DNA from: CAWBUW01 sp963792075
GTDB lineage: Bacteria > Chloroflexota > Anaerolineae > Anaerolineales > UBA4823
NCBI GenBank assembly: GCA_963792075.1
Contig: CAWBUW010000007.1
Span: 682,001 to 746,000, forward strand
Direction of reading: 5' to 3'
DNA length: 64,000 bases
Part shown: positions 8,244 to 17,311 of the stretch, one piece after another
Layout: each line of letters starts with the position of its first letter
Position numbering within the stretch: the first letter of the stretch is position 1
Notes under the pieces: generated by a model
The model's input: only the letters and a program-made list of their open reading frames with translations
What the model was told of the DNA's origin: nothing
Databases searched by the model: none
Program-made: the position numbers and the translations under genes

Positions 8244-9241
8244 TCTGGGAGCCTCATTTTCATCCAGCCGCTGTTGTTATGAAAATTCGCAACAGCACTT
8301 CCAGGTGGAACGATGGTATCCATTTCTTTGGCGGTTTCGGAGTCCAGGCTCATCTCCAACACAGCCAGGTTATCTTGGAGATGTGCTTCGGTACGAGGGC
8401 CAATGATTGGCGCGACCACCATTGGTTGATCTTTTACCCAAAGCAGCGCCAATTGAGAGGATGTTATGCCAAGCTTTTGGGCCAGGCTGGCAACATGCTG
8501 CGCGGCTGCGATCCCTGCTCAACTCAGTCGTTCGGAAATATAAGTACCAACCCGTGCGGCGCGTGAATCCACCGGAAAGGATTGGTGATGTTCGTAGCGA
8601 CCTGCCAGCACGCCCATAGCCAGAGGAGACCAGGGGAGTAATCCGATGTTATAACGCTCTGCAAGCGGAACGAGCTCGTTTTCGATGCGGCGGTCCAGCA
8701 AATTATAGGGCGGCTGTTCGGTTACATACCGGGCCAGGTTGTACCGTTCGCTGAGCGCCAATCCTTCCATAATCAGCCAGGCCGGATAAGTCGAGGTGCC
8801 GATGTAGCGAATTTTCCCCTGGCACACGAGGTCATCCAGCGCGCGCAGTGTCTCATCTTGGGGGATCTCAAACACCGGTCTGTGGATTTGGTAAAGGTCA
8901 ATCCAATCGGTTTGTAGGCGGCGCAGCGAATCCTCAACCGCCTGGAAAATATGGCGGCGAGAATTTCCCTGGTCATTGGGATCATCCGATTGGGGAAAAT
9001 GAACTTTACTGGTCAAGATGATACGCTGGCGTTTCGCCGGCACCAGGGCTTTGCCAATGACACGTTCCGCTTCGCCTTGATTATAGGAATTCGCGGTATC
9101 TATGAAGTTGATCCCGGCCTCCATTGCGAGATTGATGAGACGAATCGATTCGGCTTCGGGTGTCGGACCGCCGAAATTAAGCGTGCCCAAACACAAGGGC
9201 GATACACGTAAACCGGTGCGTCCCAGCAGGCGATATTTCAT
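8240..9241 (-). pseudogene. Aldo/keto reductase with in-frame TGA
   Basis: NAD(P)H-dependent aldo/keto reductase, 333 residues if read through. The first 240 residues hold the family core: GTLNFGG, the FIDTANSYNQGEAE catalytic region, the TSKV lysine, the QIHRP histidine region and the LLPWSPL cofactor strand. A TGA at 8519-8521 (codon 241) stops the frame. The same frame then continues with AGIAAAQHVASLAQKLGI and the family C-terminus GPRTEAHLQDNLAVLEM. A CGA-to-TGA change would explain the stop. The truncated form would lack the helix that clamps the cofactor. It starts 6 bases after tatA. Confidence 0.87.
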
Positions 9242-9247
9242 ACCGTA

Positions 9248-9430
9248 TCAGTTCTTCGGATCGGTCTGATCTTTGTCTGTCGTCGTATCATCGTCGGGAT
9301 TGAGGCCTTTGCGAAATTCGCGTATGCCGCGCCCCAGTTCACCAGCGACTTTGCCTATCCTGCCAACGCCAAAAAGCAGTACCACAACCAACAAGATAAT
9401 GATCAGCTCAGTAGGTCCTAAACGTCCCAT
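9248..9430 (-). CDS. tatA: Twin-arginine translocase subunit TatA
   Basis: A 60-residue TatA/E protein that forms the protein-conducting element of the Tat export system. It has a short N-terminal membrane helix (ELIIILLVVVLLFGVGRI), the FG motif before an amphipathic helix (KVAGELGRGIREFRKG) and an acidic, disordered tail. GAAAGGAG lies 6 bases before the ATG. A TATAAT on the coding strand at about 9474-9469 could be its -10 box. It leads the run down to rph. No tatC is in the window. Confidence 0.93.
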   Translation of the reverse strand: MGRLGPTELIIILLVVVLLFGVGRIGKVAGELGRGIREFRKGLNPDDDTTTDKDQTDPKN

Positions 9431-9492
9431 ATTTTTCTCCTTTCAACAAATATTGCGATCTATAGGGTATTATAATTCATCCTGAGTACTCT

Positions 9493-9583
9493 AATAAGTA
9501 TCTGCCTGAAAATTGAATTTTGTTTTGTAGTGTGTGCGGCGGATACGCCGCCGCACACACTACAAAAATAATTTTCGGATAGG
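9493..9583 (-). repeat. Family-1 palindromic element (complete, reversed orientation)
   Basis: A 91-bp element whose core stem is 9523-9542 with 9548-9567 (20 bp, loop ATACG). Read on the minus strand, the ends are CCTATCCGAAAATTATTTT and, at the other side, AATTCAATTTTCAGGCAGA plus TACTTATT. These match the copies at 29804-29900 and 33678-33774 in the opposite orientation. It lies between the divergent tatA and ettA genes. Confidence 0.85.
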
Positions 9584-9599
9584 ATCAAAAGGATAAGGA

Positions 9600-11273
9600 A
9601 TGAATGATCAACAAGTAATCTATTCGATGGTGCGGGTTGGGAAGATTTATCCACCCAATAAACAAGTGCTTCGGGATATTTCCCTGGGTTTCTTTTACGG
9701 CGCCAAGATTGGTGTCTTAGGCTTGAATGGCTCAGGGAAAAGCACCTTATTGCGTATCATGGCTGGTATAGATCCCGATTATGTTGGCGAAGTTGCCCTG
9801 TCCAAAGGGTACACAGTCGGCCTGTTAGAACAAGAGCCTCAGCTAGATGCTGAGAAAACAGTCAAAGAGGTGGTTGAAGAAGCTGCGCGTCCTATCGTAG
9901 AGATGCTGAGGCGATACGATGAAATTAACGAAAAATTTTCTGAACCGGACGCGGATTTCGACGCGTTGATTGCCGAACAAGCCAAAGTACAGGAAGCCCT
10001 GGATAAACACGATGCCTGGAACCTGGACAGCCGCCTGGAAATGGCAATGGACGCGCTGCGCTGCCCGCCGGGTGACATGCCGGTTTCCAAGATATCCGGT
10101 GGGGAAAGGCGGCGTGTGGCATTGTGCCGGCTGCTGCTTACCGCCCCGGATATCTTATTGCTGGATGAGCCTACCAACCATTTGGACGCTGAGTCGGTGG
10201 CCTGGTTGGAACGCCACTTGCAGCAGTATTCCGGAACCGTCATCGCGGTGACCCACGACCGTTATTTTCTGGATAACGTGGCTGAATGGATCCTGGAATT
10301 GGACCGGGGGTTTGGGATCCCCTGGCGGGGAAATTATTCTTCCTGGTTGAGCCAAAAGAAAGACCGGTTGGCCAAAGAAGAGAAAGCAGAGAGTAAACGC
10401 CAGCGGACTCTAGAGCGCGAGCTGGAATGGATTCACATGTCTCCGAAGGCGCGCCAGTCCAAAGGGAAAGCGCGCGTCAGCGCTTATGAGCGGTTGTTGA
10501 GCCAGGAATTCGAGAGCCGCCGCGAAGAACTTGAAATTTCTATTCCTGCCGGTCCGCGGCTGGGCGACATTGTGATTGATTTAAAAGACATCACCAAGGG
10601 TTACGGCGACCGGCTGCTGCTGGATCATTTCTCGGTCAGCATTCCGCCGGGGAGCATTGTTGGGGTGATCGGACCCAACGGCGCAGGGAAAACTACTCTG
10701 ATGCGCATCATTACTGGCCAGGAGAAGCCGGATAAGGGAACAGTAAAAATTGGCGAGACCGTGCAGCTTGCATACGTGGATCAGTCCAGGGATACACTGG
10801 ACGGAGAAAAAACGGTCTGGGAGGAGATTTCTGGCGGAGAAGAACAGTTCGTTTTAGGAAATCGGAAGATCAGCACACGCGCCTATTTATCCAGCTTTAA
10901 TTTCATGGGCACAGACCAACAGAAGCTGGTCAAAAATTTGTCGGGCGGTGAGCGCAACCGGGTTCACCTGGCCAAGATGCTGACCCAGAACGCGAATGTC
11001 TTGCTGCTGGATGAACCAACGAATGATCTTGATGTAAACACGTTGCGTGCATTGGAAGATGCGGTTGAAAACTTCGCTGGTTGTGCGGTAGTCGTCAGCC
11101 ATGACCGCTGGTTCTTAGATCGTGTTGCCACCCATATCCTGGCTTTTGAAGGTGATAGCCGAGCAGCCTGGTTTGAGGGAAATTTTGCCGATTATGAGGC
11201 AGACCGTCGCAAACGACTTGGGATTGAAGCGGACCGGCCTCACCGCATAACGTACCACAATCTCACGCGATGA
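9600..11273 (+). CDS. ettA: ABC-F ATPase EttA (energy-dependent translational throttle)
   Basis: A 557-residue ABC-F protein with two ATP-binding cassettes and no membrane part; EttA binds the ribosomal E site and gates elongation by ATP/ADP ratio. The first Walker A is GLNGSGKST near 41-49 and the first signature is SGGERRRVALCRLLL. The linker (P-site tRNA interaction motif) with its charged coiled coil covers roughly 240-315 and includes the EWIHMSPKARQSKGKARV stretch typical of EttA. The second cassette has GPNGAGKTT and SGGERNRVHLAKML. The start has GGATAAGGA before the ATG. It stands alone between a divergent and a convergent neighbour. Confidence 0.95.
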   Translation: MNDQQVIYSMVRVGKIYPPNKQVLRDISLGFFYGAKIGVLGLNGSGKSTLLRIMAGIDPDYVGEVALSKGYTVGLLEQEPQLDAEKTVKEVVEEAARPIVEMLRRYDEINEKFSEPDADFDALIAEQAKVQEALDKHDAWNLDSRLEMAMDALRCPPGDMPVSKISGGERRRVALCRLLLTAPDILLLDEPTNHLDAESVAWLERHLQQYSGTVIAVTHDRYFLDNVAEWILELDRGFGIPWRGNYSSWLSQKKDRLAKEEKAESKRQRTLERELEWIHMSPKARQSKGKARVSAYERLLSQEFESRREELEISIPAGPRLGDIVIDLKDITKGYGDRLLLDHFSVSIPPGSIVGVIGPNGAGKTTLMRIITGQEKPDKGTVKIGETVQLAYVDQSRDTLDGEKTVWEEISGGEEQFVLGNRKISTRAYLSSFNFMGTDQQKLVKNLSGGERNRVHLAKMLTQNANVLLLDEPTNDLDVNTLRALEDAVENFAGCAVVVSHDRWFLDRVATHILAFEGDSRAAWFEGNFADYEADRRKRLGIEADRPHRITYHNLTR

Positions 11274-11325
11274 CCGCTGCTCTCCAGGGCTATTGCACCC
11301 GTCCTTCCAGGCAGGCGCAATCTCG

Positions 11326-11388
11326 AAAAATTGGGGTTTGGGAGTGCTGGGTGGAGCATAGCCCCACCCAGCACTCCCAATTTTCCCC
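11326..11388. terminator. Hairpin between convergent ettA and ABC permease
   Basis: The core stem TGGGAGTGCTGGGTGG (11339-11354) pairs with 11364-11379, and an inner GC-ATA-GC closes the loop after one mismatch. Outer A-rich and T-rich flanks (AAAAATTGGGG and AATTTTCCCC) add partial pairing on both sides. Its place between two converging genes fits a bidirectional terminator. It also shares the GT-rich 5' arm style of the other palindromes. Confidence 0.7.
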
Positions 11389-11448
11389 TTTGGTGTAGGA
11401 TGATCGCCCAAATGCGATTATCCTACGTTGCTCTTTGGATGACCCACC

Positions 11449-12306
11449 TCAATTTGCGGGATGAATGAAATATTGCCGCAGGGATTGTGCTGCCCAGGTA
11501 AGCAGAAACGCCGCTGTGCAAGTAAGCACAATGGCTGCGCCTGACGCAATGCTGACGTAGTAGGAGAGATAAAGCCCTATGACTGCCGAGAGCGAAGCGA
11601 TGAGTGCTGCTAACAGCATCATTTTATATAGACGTTTGGTGATCAGGTAGGCTGTAGCGGCAGGGGTAACCAGCATGGCCACCATTAAAGCCACGCCTAC
11701 CACCTGGAGTGAAACCACGATCGCAATGGCAATTAAGATATGCAGCAGGTTGTCTAACAATCGGGTGGGTAAGCGGAGCGTGGTCGCCAGGATCGGATCA
11801 AAAGACAGCACCATGAACTCTTTGTAGAAGACCAGCACTGTCAGGATGATCAGCCCGCCAAAGATGGCGGTGAGCCATAAATCCGTATTGCTGACGCCGA
11901 GCACGTTGCCAAACAAGAAGTGAGTGAGATCCACCGCATAGTTTTGCACTGTAGAGATAAGTGCAATTCCTAAGGCGAACATCCCGGCAAAGATAATGCC
12001 AATCGAGGTATCCTCACGGATGTGCGTCGAGCGGCTGATGGCGCCGATGCCCAACGAGCTGATGACAGCAGTCCCCAATGCCCACCAGAACAGCACGCCG
12101 CGATCGCCACTGCTGACCAAATAGCCCAAGGCGATGCCGGGTAAGACTGAATGGGCGAGCGCATCCCCAAAGAAAGCCATACCACGCAAAACCATATAAG
12201 TACCGACGAGCGCGCACACGCTGCCTACCATGACCACGGCGATCAAGCCACGCTGCATAAAAGCGTAAGACAAAGGTCCCAAGAAGAAATCCAGAGGAGT
12301 TTGCAT
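11449..12306 (-). CDS. Zinc/manganese ABC transporter permease
   Basis: A 285-residue integral membrane protein of the ZnuB/MntB (ABC-3) family with about eight predicted helices. The N-terminal MQRGLIAVVMVGSVCALVG segment and the GMAFFGDALAHSVLPGIALGY motif are family hallmarks. It forms the metal channel with the ATPase and binding protein encoded directly upstream; only 3 bases separate it from the ATPase gene. The metal (Zn, Mn or Fe) cannot be fixed from the permease. Confidence 0.92.
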   Translation of the reverse strand: MQTPLDFFLGPLSYAFMQRGLIAVVMVGSVCALVGTYMVLRGMAFFGDALAHSVLPGIALGYLVSSGDRGVLFWWALGTAVISSLGIGAISRSTHIREDTSIGIIFAGMFALGIALISTVQNYAVDLTHFLFGNVLGVSNTDLWLTAIFGGLIILTVLVFYKEFMVLSFDPILATTLRLPTRLLDNLLHILIAIAIVVSLQVVGVALMVAMLVTPAATAYLITKRLYKMMLLAALIASLSAVIGLYLSYYVSIASGAAIVLTCTAAFLLTWAAQSLRQYFIHPAN

Positions 12307-12309
12307 GGC

Positions 12310-13140
12310 TCAGGAACCCTCTTCGTCACAACACGAATCGCCCAGTGCTACCATTCCATCTTGGGTAGGGATGATCTGTAAGTGGCCGCCATAAGTCTGG
12401 AGCAAGTTTTCTGGCGTCAGCACCTGGGCGGCAGAACCCAGGCCCAATAAGGTGCGATTCAATAACATGACCCGGTCGAATTTTTCGGCGGCCTGGTGGA
12501 GATCATGGGTAGCAACCATTACAGTAACGTTATTCTCTTGGAGAGTATTTAAGATGCTGAAAATGGCTTCTTGCGAAGGGATATCTAAACCGTTTAGAGG
12601 CTCATCCATCAGAATAATCTCGGCTTGTTGCGCCAGGGCGCGGGCGATAAACATACGCTGCTGTTGGCCTCCAGATAACTCACTGATCTGGCGCGTCGCC
12701 AGGTCGCTCAACCCAACAATTTCCAGGCAGTGCCGGACAAGCTGGTGGTCTTGTTTGCCTGGTAGGCGGGCGATCCCTAATACACCTACGCGGCCCATCA
12801 TCACCACATCATAAATATTGACGGGAAATTGCCAGTCCACCTGGGTGCGCTGAGGCACATAAGCAATACAGATATGACCGCTGGGGCGCTCACCGTAAAC
12901 ATAGACTTTGCCGGTCGTAGGTGCAATGACCCCCGCAATTACCTTGAATAACGTGGATTTCCCTGCGCCATTCGGCCCCACTACAGCGATGCGTTGGCCT
13001 TGTTCCAGGGTGAAGGATATGTCTTCGAGAATGGTCCGGTTGCCATAACGCAGGTTGAGATGGCTGACTTCCAAAACAGGCGCGTCGGAATGATGCCGGT
13101 CGCGGGCAGGAATTATTTGAAAAGGATTGTACTTGATCAC
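12310..13140 (-). CDS. Metal ABC transporter ATP-binding protein
   Basis: A 276-residue single-cassette ATPase of the ZnuC/MntA type that powers the adjacent permease. It has Walker A GPNGAGKST, Q-loop YVPQRTQVDW, signature SELSGGQQQRMFIARAL, Walker B EIILMDEPLNGLD and the switch histidine in MVATHDLHQA. The C-terminal tail ends with two adjacent cysteines (SCCDEE), a possible metal-sensing spot, though that is speculative. It lies 13 bases after the binding-protein gene. Confidence 0.93.
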   Translation of the reverse strand: MIKYNPFQIIPARDRHHSDAPVLEVSHLNLRYGNRTILEDISFTLEQGQRIAVVGPNGAGKSTLFKVIAGVIAPTTGKVYVYGERPSGHICIAYVPQRTQVDWQFPVNIYDVVMMGRVGVLGIARLPGKQDHQLVRHCLEIVGLSDLATRQISELSGGQQQRMFIARALAQQAEIILMDEPLNGLDIPSQEAIFSILNTLQENNVTVMVATHDLHQAAEKFDRVMLLNRTLLGLGSAAQVLTPENLLQTYGGHLQIIPTQDGMVALGDSCCDEEGS

Positions 13141-13153
13141 AAATGCTCCAGGG

Positions 13154-14077
13154 CTACTTCAAGGCTGCTGTGATTGCCTCGGCATTATACTCCATCATCT
13201 GCAGATAAGTCGCCGCAGGTTGGTCCGGTTCGCTCAAAGCATCTGTGTACACGAAGACCACTTTGGCATTTGTATCGCTCGCGATTTGTTCGGACATAGC
13301 CGGGTTAACCGTATTCCCTACGAAAATGGCTTTTACATTCGATTGACGGATTTGGTTTTCCAGTGCCGAAAGCTCCTGAGCGGAAGGGAATGAAAGCGAG
13401 CTAAAACCAGGTATCACCGATTCTAAAATTGTAAAACCGTAATGGTCTGCGAAATATCCAAAAGTATCGTGATCGGTAACCAACAGCCTTCGCTCGAGGG
13501 GTACCTGACTGACAGAGGTTTTGATCTCATCGTCCAGCTTTAGAAGTTTTTGTTTATAAGCATCTGCGTTGGCCTGGTATACGCTTGCGTGTTCAGGATC
13601 CGCCTCGCTCAACGCCTGGGTGATGTTATCCACCCAGATAACCACATTGAGAGGGTTGTGCCACACATGGGGATCGTAACCACTGCTGCCTTCGCCAATA
13701 AACTTCAATAGAGAAACCCCTGTTGAAACTTCAACCACCCTGGCATTCCCCCCTGCATTCTGGATTAACGGCTGCAAGAAAGCTTCCAGGCCTGCGCCGC
13801 TGGCAAAAACCAGGTCCGCTTCGGCTATTGCGGCAATATGGCGGGGTTTTGGTTCAAACGCGTGCGGATCAGCCCCAGCGGGCAATAGAACGGTCAAGAG
13901 GATTTGATCCCCGGCAATCTGGTTCACTACGTCGCCAACGATGGTTGTGGTCGCGACTACAGAGATTTTCTTTGTGGCTTCGGGAGTAGCCTGAACTGTA
14001 CAGCCAGCGAGCAAAAAAACAAGGACAAACAGAAGGAGCCAGAACTGGGCCACAAACTTTTTACCAAGAAATGTCAT
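13154..14077 (-). CDS. Metal-binding lipoprotein of ABC importer (cluster A-I)
   Basis: A 307-residue solute-binding protein. The signal peptide ends in lipobox LLAGC with the lipidated cysteine at residue 26, so it is membrane-anchored outside the cytoplasm. Ligand positions of the ZnuA/TroA family are visible: histidine in GADPHAFEP, histidine in DPHVWHNP, glutamate in SFPSAQELS and aspartate in YTDALS. No His-rich loop is present, which slightly favours Mn or Fe over Zn. It begins 19 bases after recJ, so metal uptake may be co-transcribed with the repair genes. Confidence 0.92.
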   Translation of the reverse strand: MTFLGKKFVAQFWLLLFVLVFLLAGCTVQATPEATKKISVVATTTIVGDVVNQIAGDQILLTVLLPAGADPHAFEPKPRHIAAIAEADLVFASGAGLEAFLQPLIQNAGGNARVVEVSTGVSLLKFIGEGSSGYDPHVWHNPLNVVIWVDNITQALSEADPEHASVYQANADAYKQKLLKLDDEIKTSVSQVPLERRLLVTDHDTFGYFADHYGFTILESVIPGFSSLSFPSAQELSALENQIRQSNVKAIFVGNTVNPAMSEQIASDTNAKVVFVYTDALSEPDQPAATYLQMMEYNAEAITAALK

Positions 14078-14096
14078 AAATCCCTACCCAAAATAA

Positions 14097-16415
14097 TTAT
14101 GGTTGGTTTTCTACTCCGAACAGCATCTCTGGATCTGAGCGCATGAAGTAAGCTCGAAAAGCGGCTGTCTCCTTGAGGATCGCCTTCAAATGGGTTTCAG
14201 CCAGCGATAGCTGCTCGGAATCTTGTGTTTTAGATGCGCTTAAGTGAATTTCGTTACCGCCTGGCAAAGTATATGCCAGAAGGCCTTTGGCTTGTAGCCA
14301 ATCCAAACCCGCCAGCACGGCTGAGGCGCGCTGAGCGGTTGCGGCAGCTAACCTGGAGAGATTAGCCTTGCCTGATCGTTTATTCAAGGCGAATTTGGCC
14401 AATCCGGCAAGGCGTTCCAGGAAGGTCTCCGGTTGATCCATCCCGGGATCGATAGCAAATAAGAGGATAAATTCGGGTTGGACTTTCTGGAGTGCTTCGC
14501 GGAGCTCGTCCCGGCTGGGAGGGCTGGTCCAGATGATCAGATTTCTGGCAGGTGTCAAATTCAGCCGGTCCTGCCCCTTGAGTTTTTCGACCGCGTCCGC
14601 TTCACACCAGGTGATGGTGTCCTCCTCCTGGCGCAGTTGGAGCAGCACTGCCTGGGGAAAGGGCTGCTGGCGGTAATCCCTCACGACCGCATGGCTAGGC
14701 TGGCTTGATATCGCAACAGGCTGCATTTCGGATGGCCTGGCTTCGATCCATTGCACCTGCAAAGCGGGCTGACCGCGGTAGTTGCTGGCGTGCAGCGTGT
14801 AGGCCAGATCGAAGCGACCTTCGGGAAGCGGCCAACCTGCTCCTTGCCACCAGACCACTTCCTGCAAATTTTCAGCGTCGTCTTGAACTGTCAGGAGCAG
14901 GTGTTCGGCTGTGCGGCCGATGGTACGTTGAGCGCGCAAAGTCAGGTCGCAGGATGCCAGTATGAAAGGTGGATTGCCCGCGCCGAATGGGGCCAGGCGT
15001 TCCAGGTCTCCAACCAGGTCCAGGCTCAATTCGGGGAGTGAGAGATACCCGTCTATGGCCAACTTGCGTTCCGGGCGCCGCTCCCCGAAAGTTCGATCGA
15101 TCTCCCTTCCCAGTGCCGTTCGGAAAGCCGGGATGTTGCCTGGCTCGATCGAAAGCCCTGCGGCCATGGCATGTCCCCCGAATCCTAATAAGATCTCTTT
15201 TTGCGTTGCAATAGCCTGGGTAATATTCAGGCCATCTATCGAACGCGCTGAACCGCGCCCGGGTTCCCCTAGGGGTGTGCTGATTAGGATCGCGGGCCGG
15301 TGATAATGCTCCACCAAGCGGCTGGCTACGATTCCCAGGATGCCTGCCGGCCAGGTTGGATTCGCCAGGACGATGGCGGGCTGTTCGAGCAGCGCGGGCT
15401 CTCGTTCGAGTTGTGCCAATGCTGCCTGGAAGACCTGGTTAGTTAACAATTGGCGCTGCGCATTCAAGCCTTCGAGCTCCAGAGCCATAATCCGTGCCCG
15501 GCTTTCATCGGTTGTGGTCAGGAGCTCGACAATAGAATTGGCGTCCCCCAGCCTGCCAAGCGCATTCAGGCGCGGCGCGAGAATGAAACCGATATGTTCT
15601 GCTGTGAGGTTAGCAGGGCTTACACCCGCCACATCCATCAACGCGCGCAGGCCGGTGCGTTCAGTCTGGCGCAGGAGCTGCAAGCCGCGTTGGAGCAAGT
15701 AACGCGTATCCCCCGACAACAAAGCAACGTCGGCAACGATACCGAGCGCAGCCAGGTCCACGAGATCATTTGCCTTATCTGCCTGGCCCTGCAGAGCCAG
15801 CAGGTGTTCAGCCAGTTTGTAGGCTACTCCGACCCCTGGCAGCGTGCCAAGCGGGTGTCCGTCTGACAGCATGCGTGGGTTTGAGATCGAGAAAGCGAGA
15901 GGCAGTTCAGGGGGGAGCTCGTGGTGATCTGTGATGATCATGTCAACCTGATGCTCCCGGGCATAGGCAGCAGCGTCGAATGCGGCAATGCCTGTATCAC
16001 AGGTCAGGATAACCTGAATGCCCGAGGCGATGATCTGCTGCAAACGAGATACATGCACTCCATGGGATTCTTGCGCGCGGACAGGGATGTAATGAGTGAC
16101 TTCTGCACCCAAATAGCGTAGAGTTGAAACAAGGATGGTGGTTGCCGTTTGTCCATCGACATCGAAGTCTCCCCAAACACAGACCGGTTCATGCCTGTGG
16201 ATGGCTTGGATCAAGCGATCTGCCGCGGCCGCGACGCCGGGGAGCTCTAATGGGGATGCAGGCAGGTACGCTTCAGGATCCATAAAGGCGAGTGCTGCTT
16301 GGGTCGTGGTAAAACCACGTCTTACCAGCGACTCTGCGACCAGCGCGTGTCCACCCACAAGTGTTTGCAGGTCTTCAGGAATAGAGACGGGTTGAGGGAT
16401 AGTCCACTTGCTCAT
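14097..16415 (-). CDS. recJ: Single-stranded-DNA-specific exonuclease RecJ
   Basis: A 772-residue DHH-family 5'-3' exonuclease acting in recombination and mismatch repair. Catalytic Mn ligands appear in GDFDVDGQT (aspartates 83, 85, 87), TCDTG (aspartate 140) and ITDHHELP (residues 163-165). The GFGGHAMAAGLSIE motif near residue 363 is the DHHA1 substrate site. Bacterial RecJ normally reads DYDADG; here it is DFDVDG. An OB-like region follows (about 450-560), and the C-terminal extension of roughly 200 residues is longer than in the shortest RecJ proteins. It starts 14 bases after the nuclease gene of a helicase-nuclease set, which supports a double-strand-break repair role. Confidence 0.93.
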   Translation of the reverse strand: MSKWTIPQPVSIPEDLQTLVGGHALVAESLVRRGFTTTQAALAFMDPEAYLPASPLELPGVAAAADRLIQAIHRHEPVCVWGDFDVDGQTATTILVSTLRYLGAEVTHYIPVRAQESHGVHVSRLQQIIASGIQVILTCDTGIAAFDAAAYAREHQVDMIITDHHELPPELPLAFSISNPRMLSDGHPLGTLPGVGVAYKLAEHLLALQGQADKANDLVDLAALGIVADVALLSGDTRYLLQRGLQLLRQTERTGLRALMDVAGVSPANLTAEHIGFILAPRLNALGRLGDANSIVELLTTTDESRARIMALELEGLNAQRQLLTNQVFQAALAQLEREPALLEQPAIVLANPTWPAGILGIVASRLVEHYHRPAILISTPLGEPGRGSARSIDGLNITQAIATQKEILLGFGGHAMAAGLSIEPGNIPAFRTALGREIDRTFGERRPERKLAIDGYLSLPELSLDLVGDLERLAPFGAGNPPFILASCDLTLRAQRTIGRTAEHLLLTVQDDAENLQEVVWWQGAGWPLPEGRFDLAYTLHASNYRGQPALQVQWIEARPSEMQPVAISSQPSHAVVRDYRQQPFPQAVLLQLRQEEDTITWCEADAVEKLKGQDRLNLTPARNLIIWTSPPSRDELREALQKVQPEFILLFAIDPGMDQPETFLERLAGLAKFALNKRSGKANLSRLAAATAQRASAVLAGLDWLQAKGLLAYTLPGGNEIHLSASKTQDSEQLSLAETHLKAILKETAAFRAYFMRSDPEMLFGVENQP

Positions 16416-16429
16416 AGTTGCACAGATGG

Positions 16430-17311
16430 CTAAAATTCAACCTCGGTAATTTGTTCCAGAGAGAAATCCACCTCGGAAAGGGCTGTCTCACCTTCCATGA
16501 AGGTGTCGCCTGCGCCGGACCCATCCTGGAGAAATCCTGCCTGGACACCGCGTTCGCAAAGCGAGCGATAAGCGCAAAAAGCACAGCGCTTTTCATCCAA
16601 AGTGAGCGGAAAACCCTCCCCTGGTTTTTCTGGCGTATCTTGGGCAACGAGCGCGGCGATATTCTCGATGGTTTGCCGGATCGTCTGTCCATCGGAAGCA
16701 TATTGCTGCGCCGAGTAAGGGAAGACCTCCGTTTGTTCGGGAAAATTGGCAAACCAATACACCATGCTCACCTGCTCTGGTTGGATGGGCTTACCGGTGA
16801 GGTGCTGTCCTGCGTTCACCAGAAGATAGCGATACAAGCGGGTCTGGGCACGCTCGGCCAACCATTTCTGGCGAGGCCGGTTACGGGAGGTTTTCCAATC
16901 AAAGATGATCGACTGGCCATCCGGTAAGACAGCGAGCAGGTCATATTTTGCAATCAAGCGGAATCCTGCCTGAATACCGGTCAGGCTGATTTCAGGAAGA
17001 AAACGCGCACCGGCAGTATCCAGCCCAGGCAGTCTGGCACGCCAGGCCAAGAATTGTTCCAGCCAGGTGCGTAAGGTCTCATCAGATGCCTGAACAGCGA
17101 GCGCCTCTGGTGAAATGCCTAAGAAATACTGATGGATCAGGCGGTGAAAGGCTGCGCCCACCTGACCTAGGCGCTCGTTTTCTAATAAAGGTTCCGATTC
17201 GATTGCGGGCCAGGCTAACCTGCGAATTGCGTGCAGATAGAAACGGCGACGGCATTCGATAAAATCTTGCCAGTTCCCCTGGTTGTATTGGAAATTAGGA
17301 GGAAATTTCAC
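16430..17311 (-). CDS. RecB-like PD-(D/E)XK nuclease with probable Fe-S cluster
   Basis: A 293-residue stand-alone RecB-type nuclease. Motifs fit the family: histidine 56 (GAAFHRLIH), aspartate 124 (AKYDLLAV), aspartate 138 with lysine 140 (IIFDWKTS), then Q156 and Y160 (AQTRLYRY). Four cysteines (20, then 243, 246 and 252 in CAFCAYRSLC) have the spacing of the iron-sulfur clamp of AddB, Cas4 and Dna2 nucleases. Its start overlaps the stop of the UvrD-like helicase (ATGA). In AddAB this domain is fused to a helicase; here it is separate, so the three genes likely form one end-processing complex. Confidence 0.9.
   Translation of the reverse strand: MKFPPNFQYNQGNWQDFIECRRRFYLHAIRRLAWPAIESEPLLENERLGQVGAAFHRLIHQYFLGISPEALAVQASDETLRTWLEQFLAWRARLPGLDTAGARFLPEISLTGIQAGFRLIAKYDLLAVLPDGQSIIFDWKTSRNRPRQKWLAERAQTRLYRYLLVNAGQHLTGKPIQPEQVSMVYWFANFPEQTEVFPYSAQQYASDGQTIRQTIENIAALVAQDTPEKPGEGFPLTLDEKRCAFCAYRSLCERGVQAGFLQDGSGAGDTFMEGETALSEVDFSLEQITEVEF

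Noticed and set aside
8519..8521. Selenocysteine or recoded TGA in the aldo/keto reductase
   Set aside because: The family has no selenocysteine at this place, no SECIS-like hairpin is evident, and neighbouring genes end with TGA.
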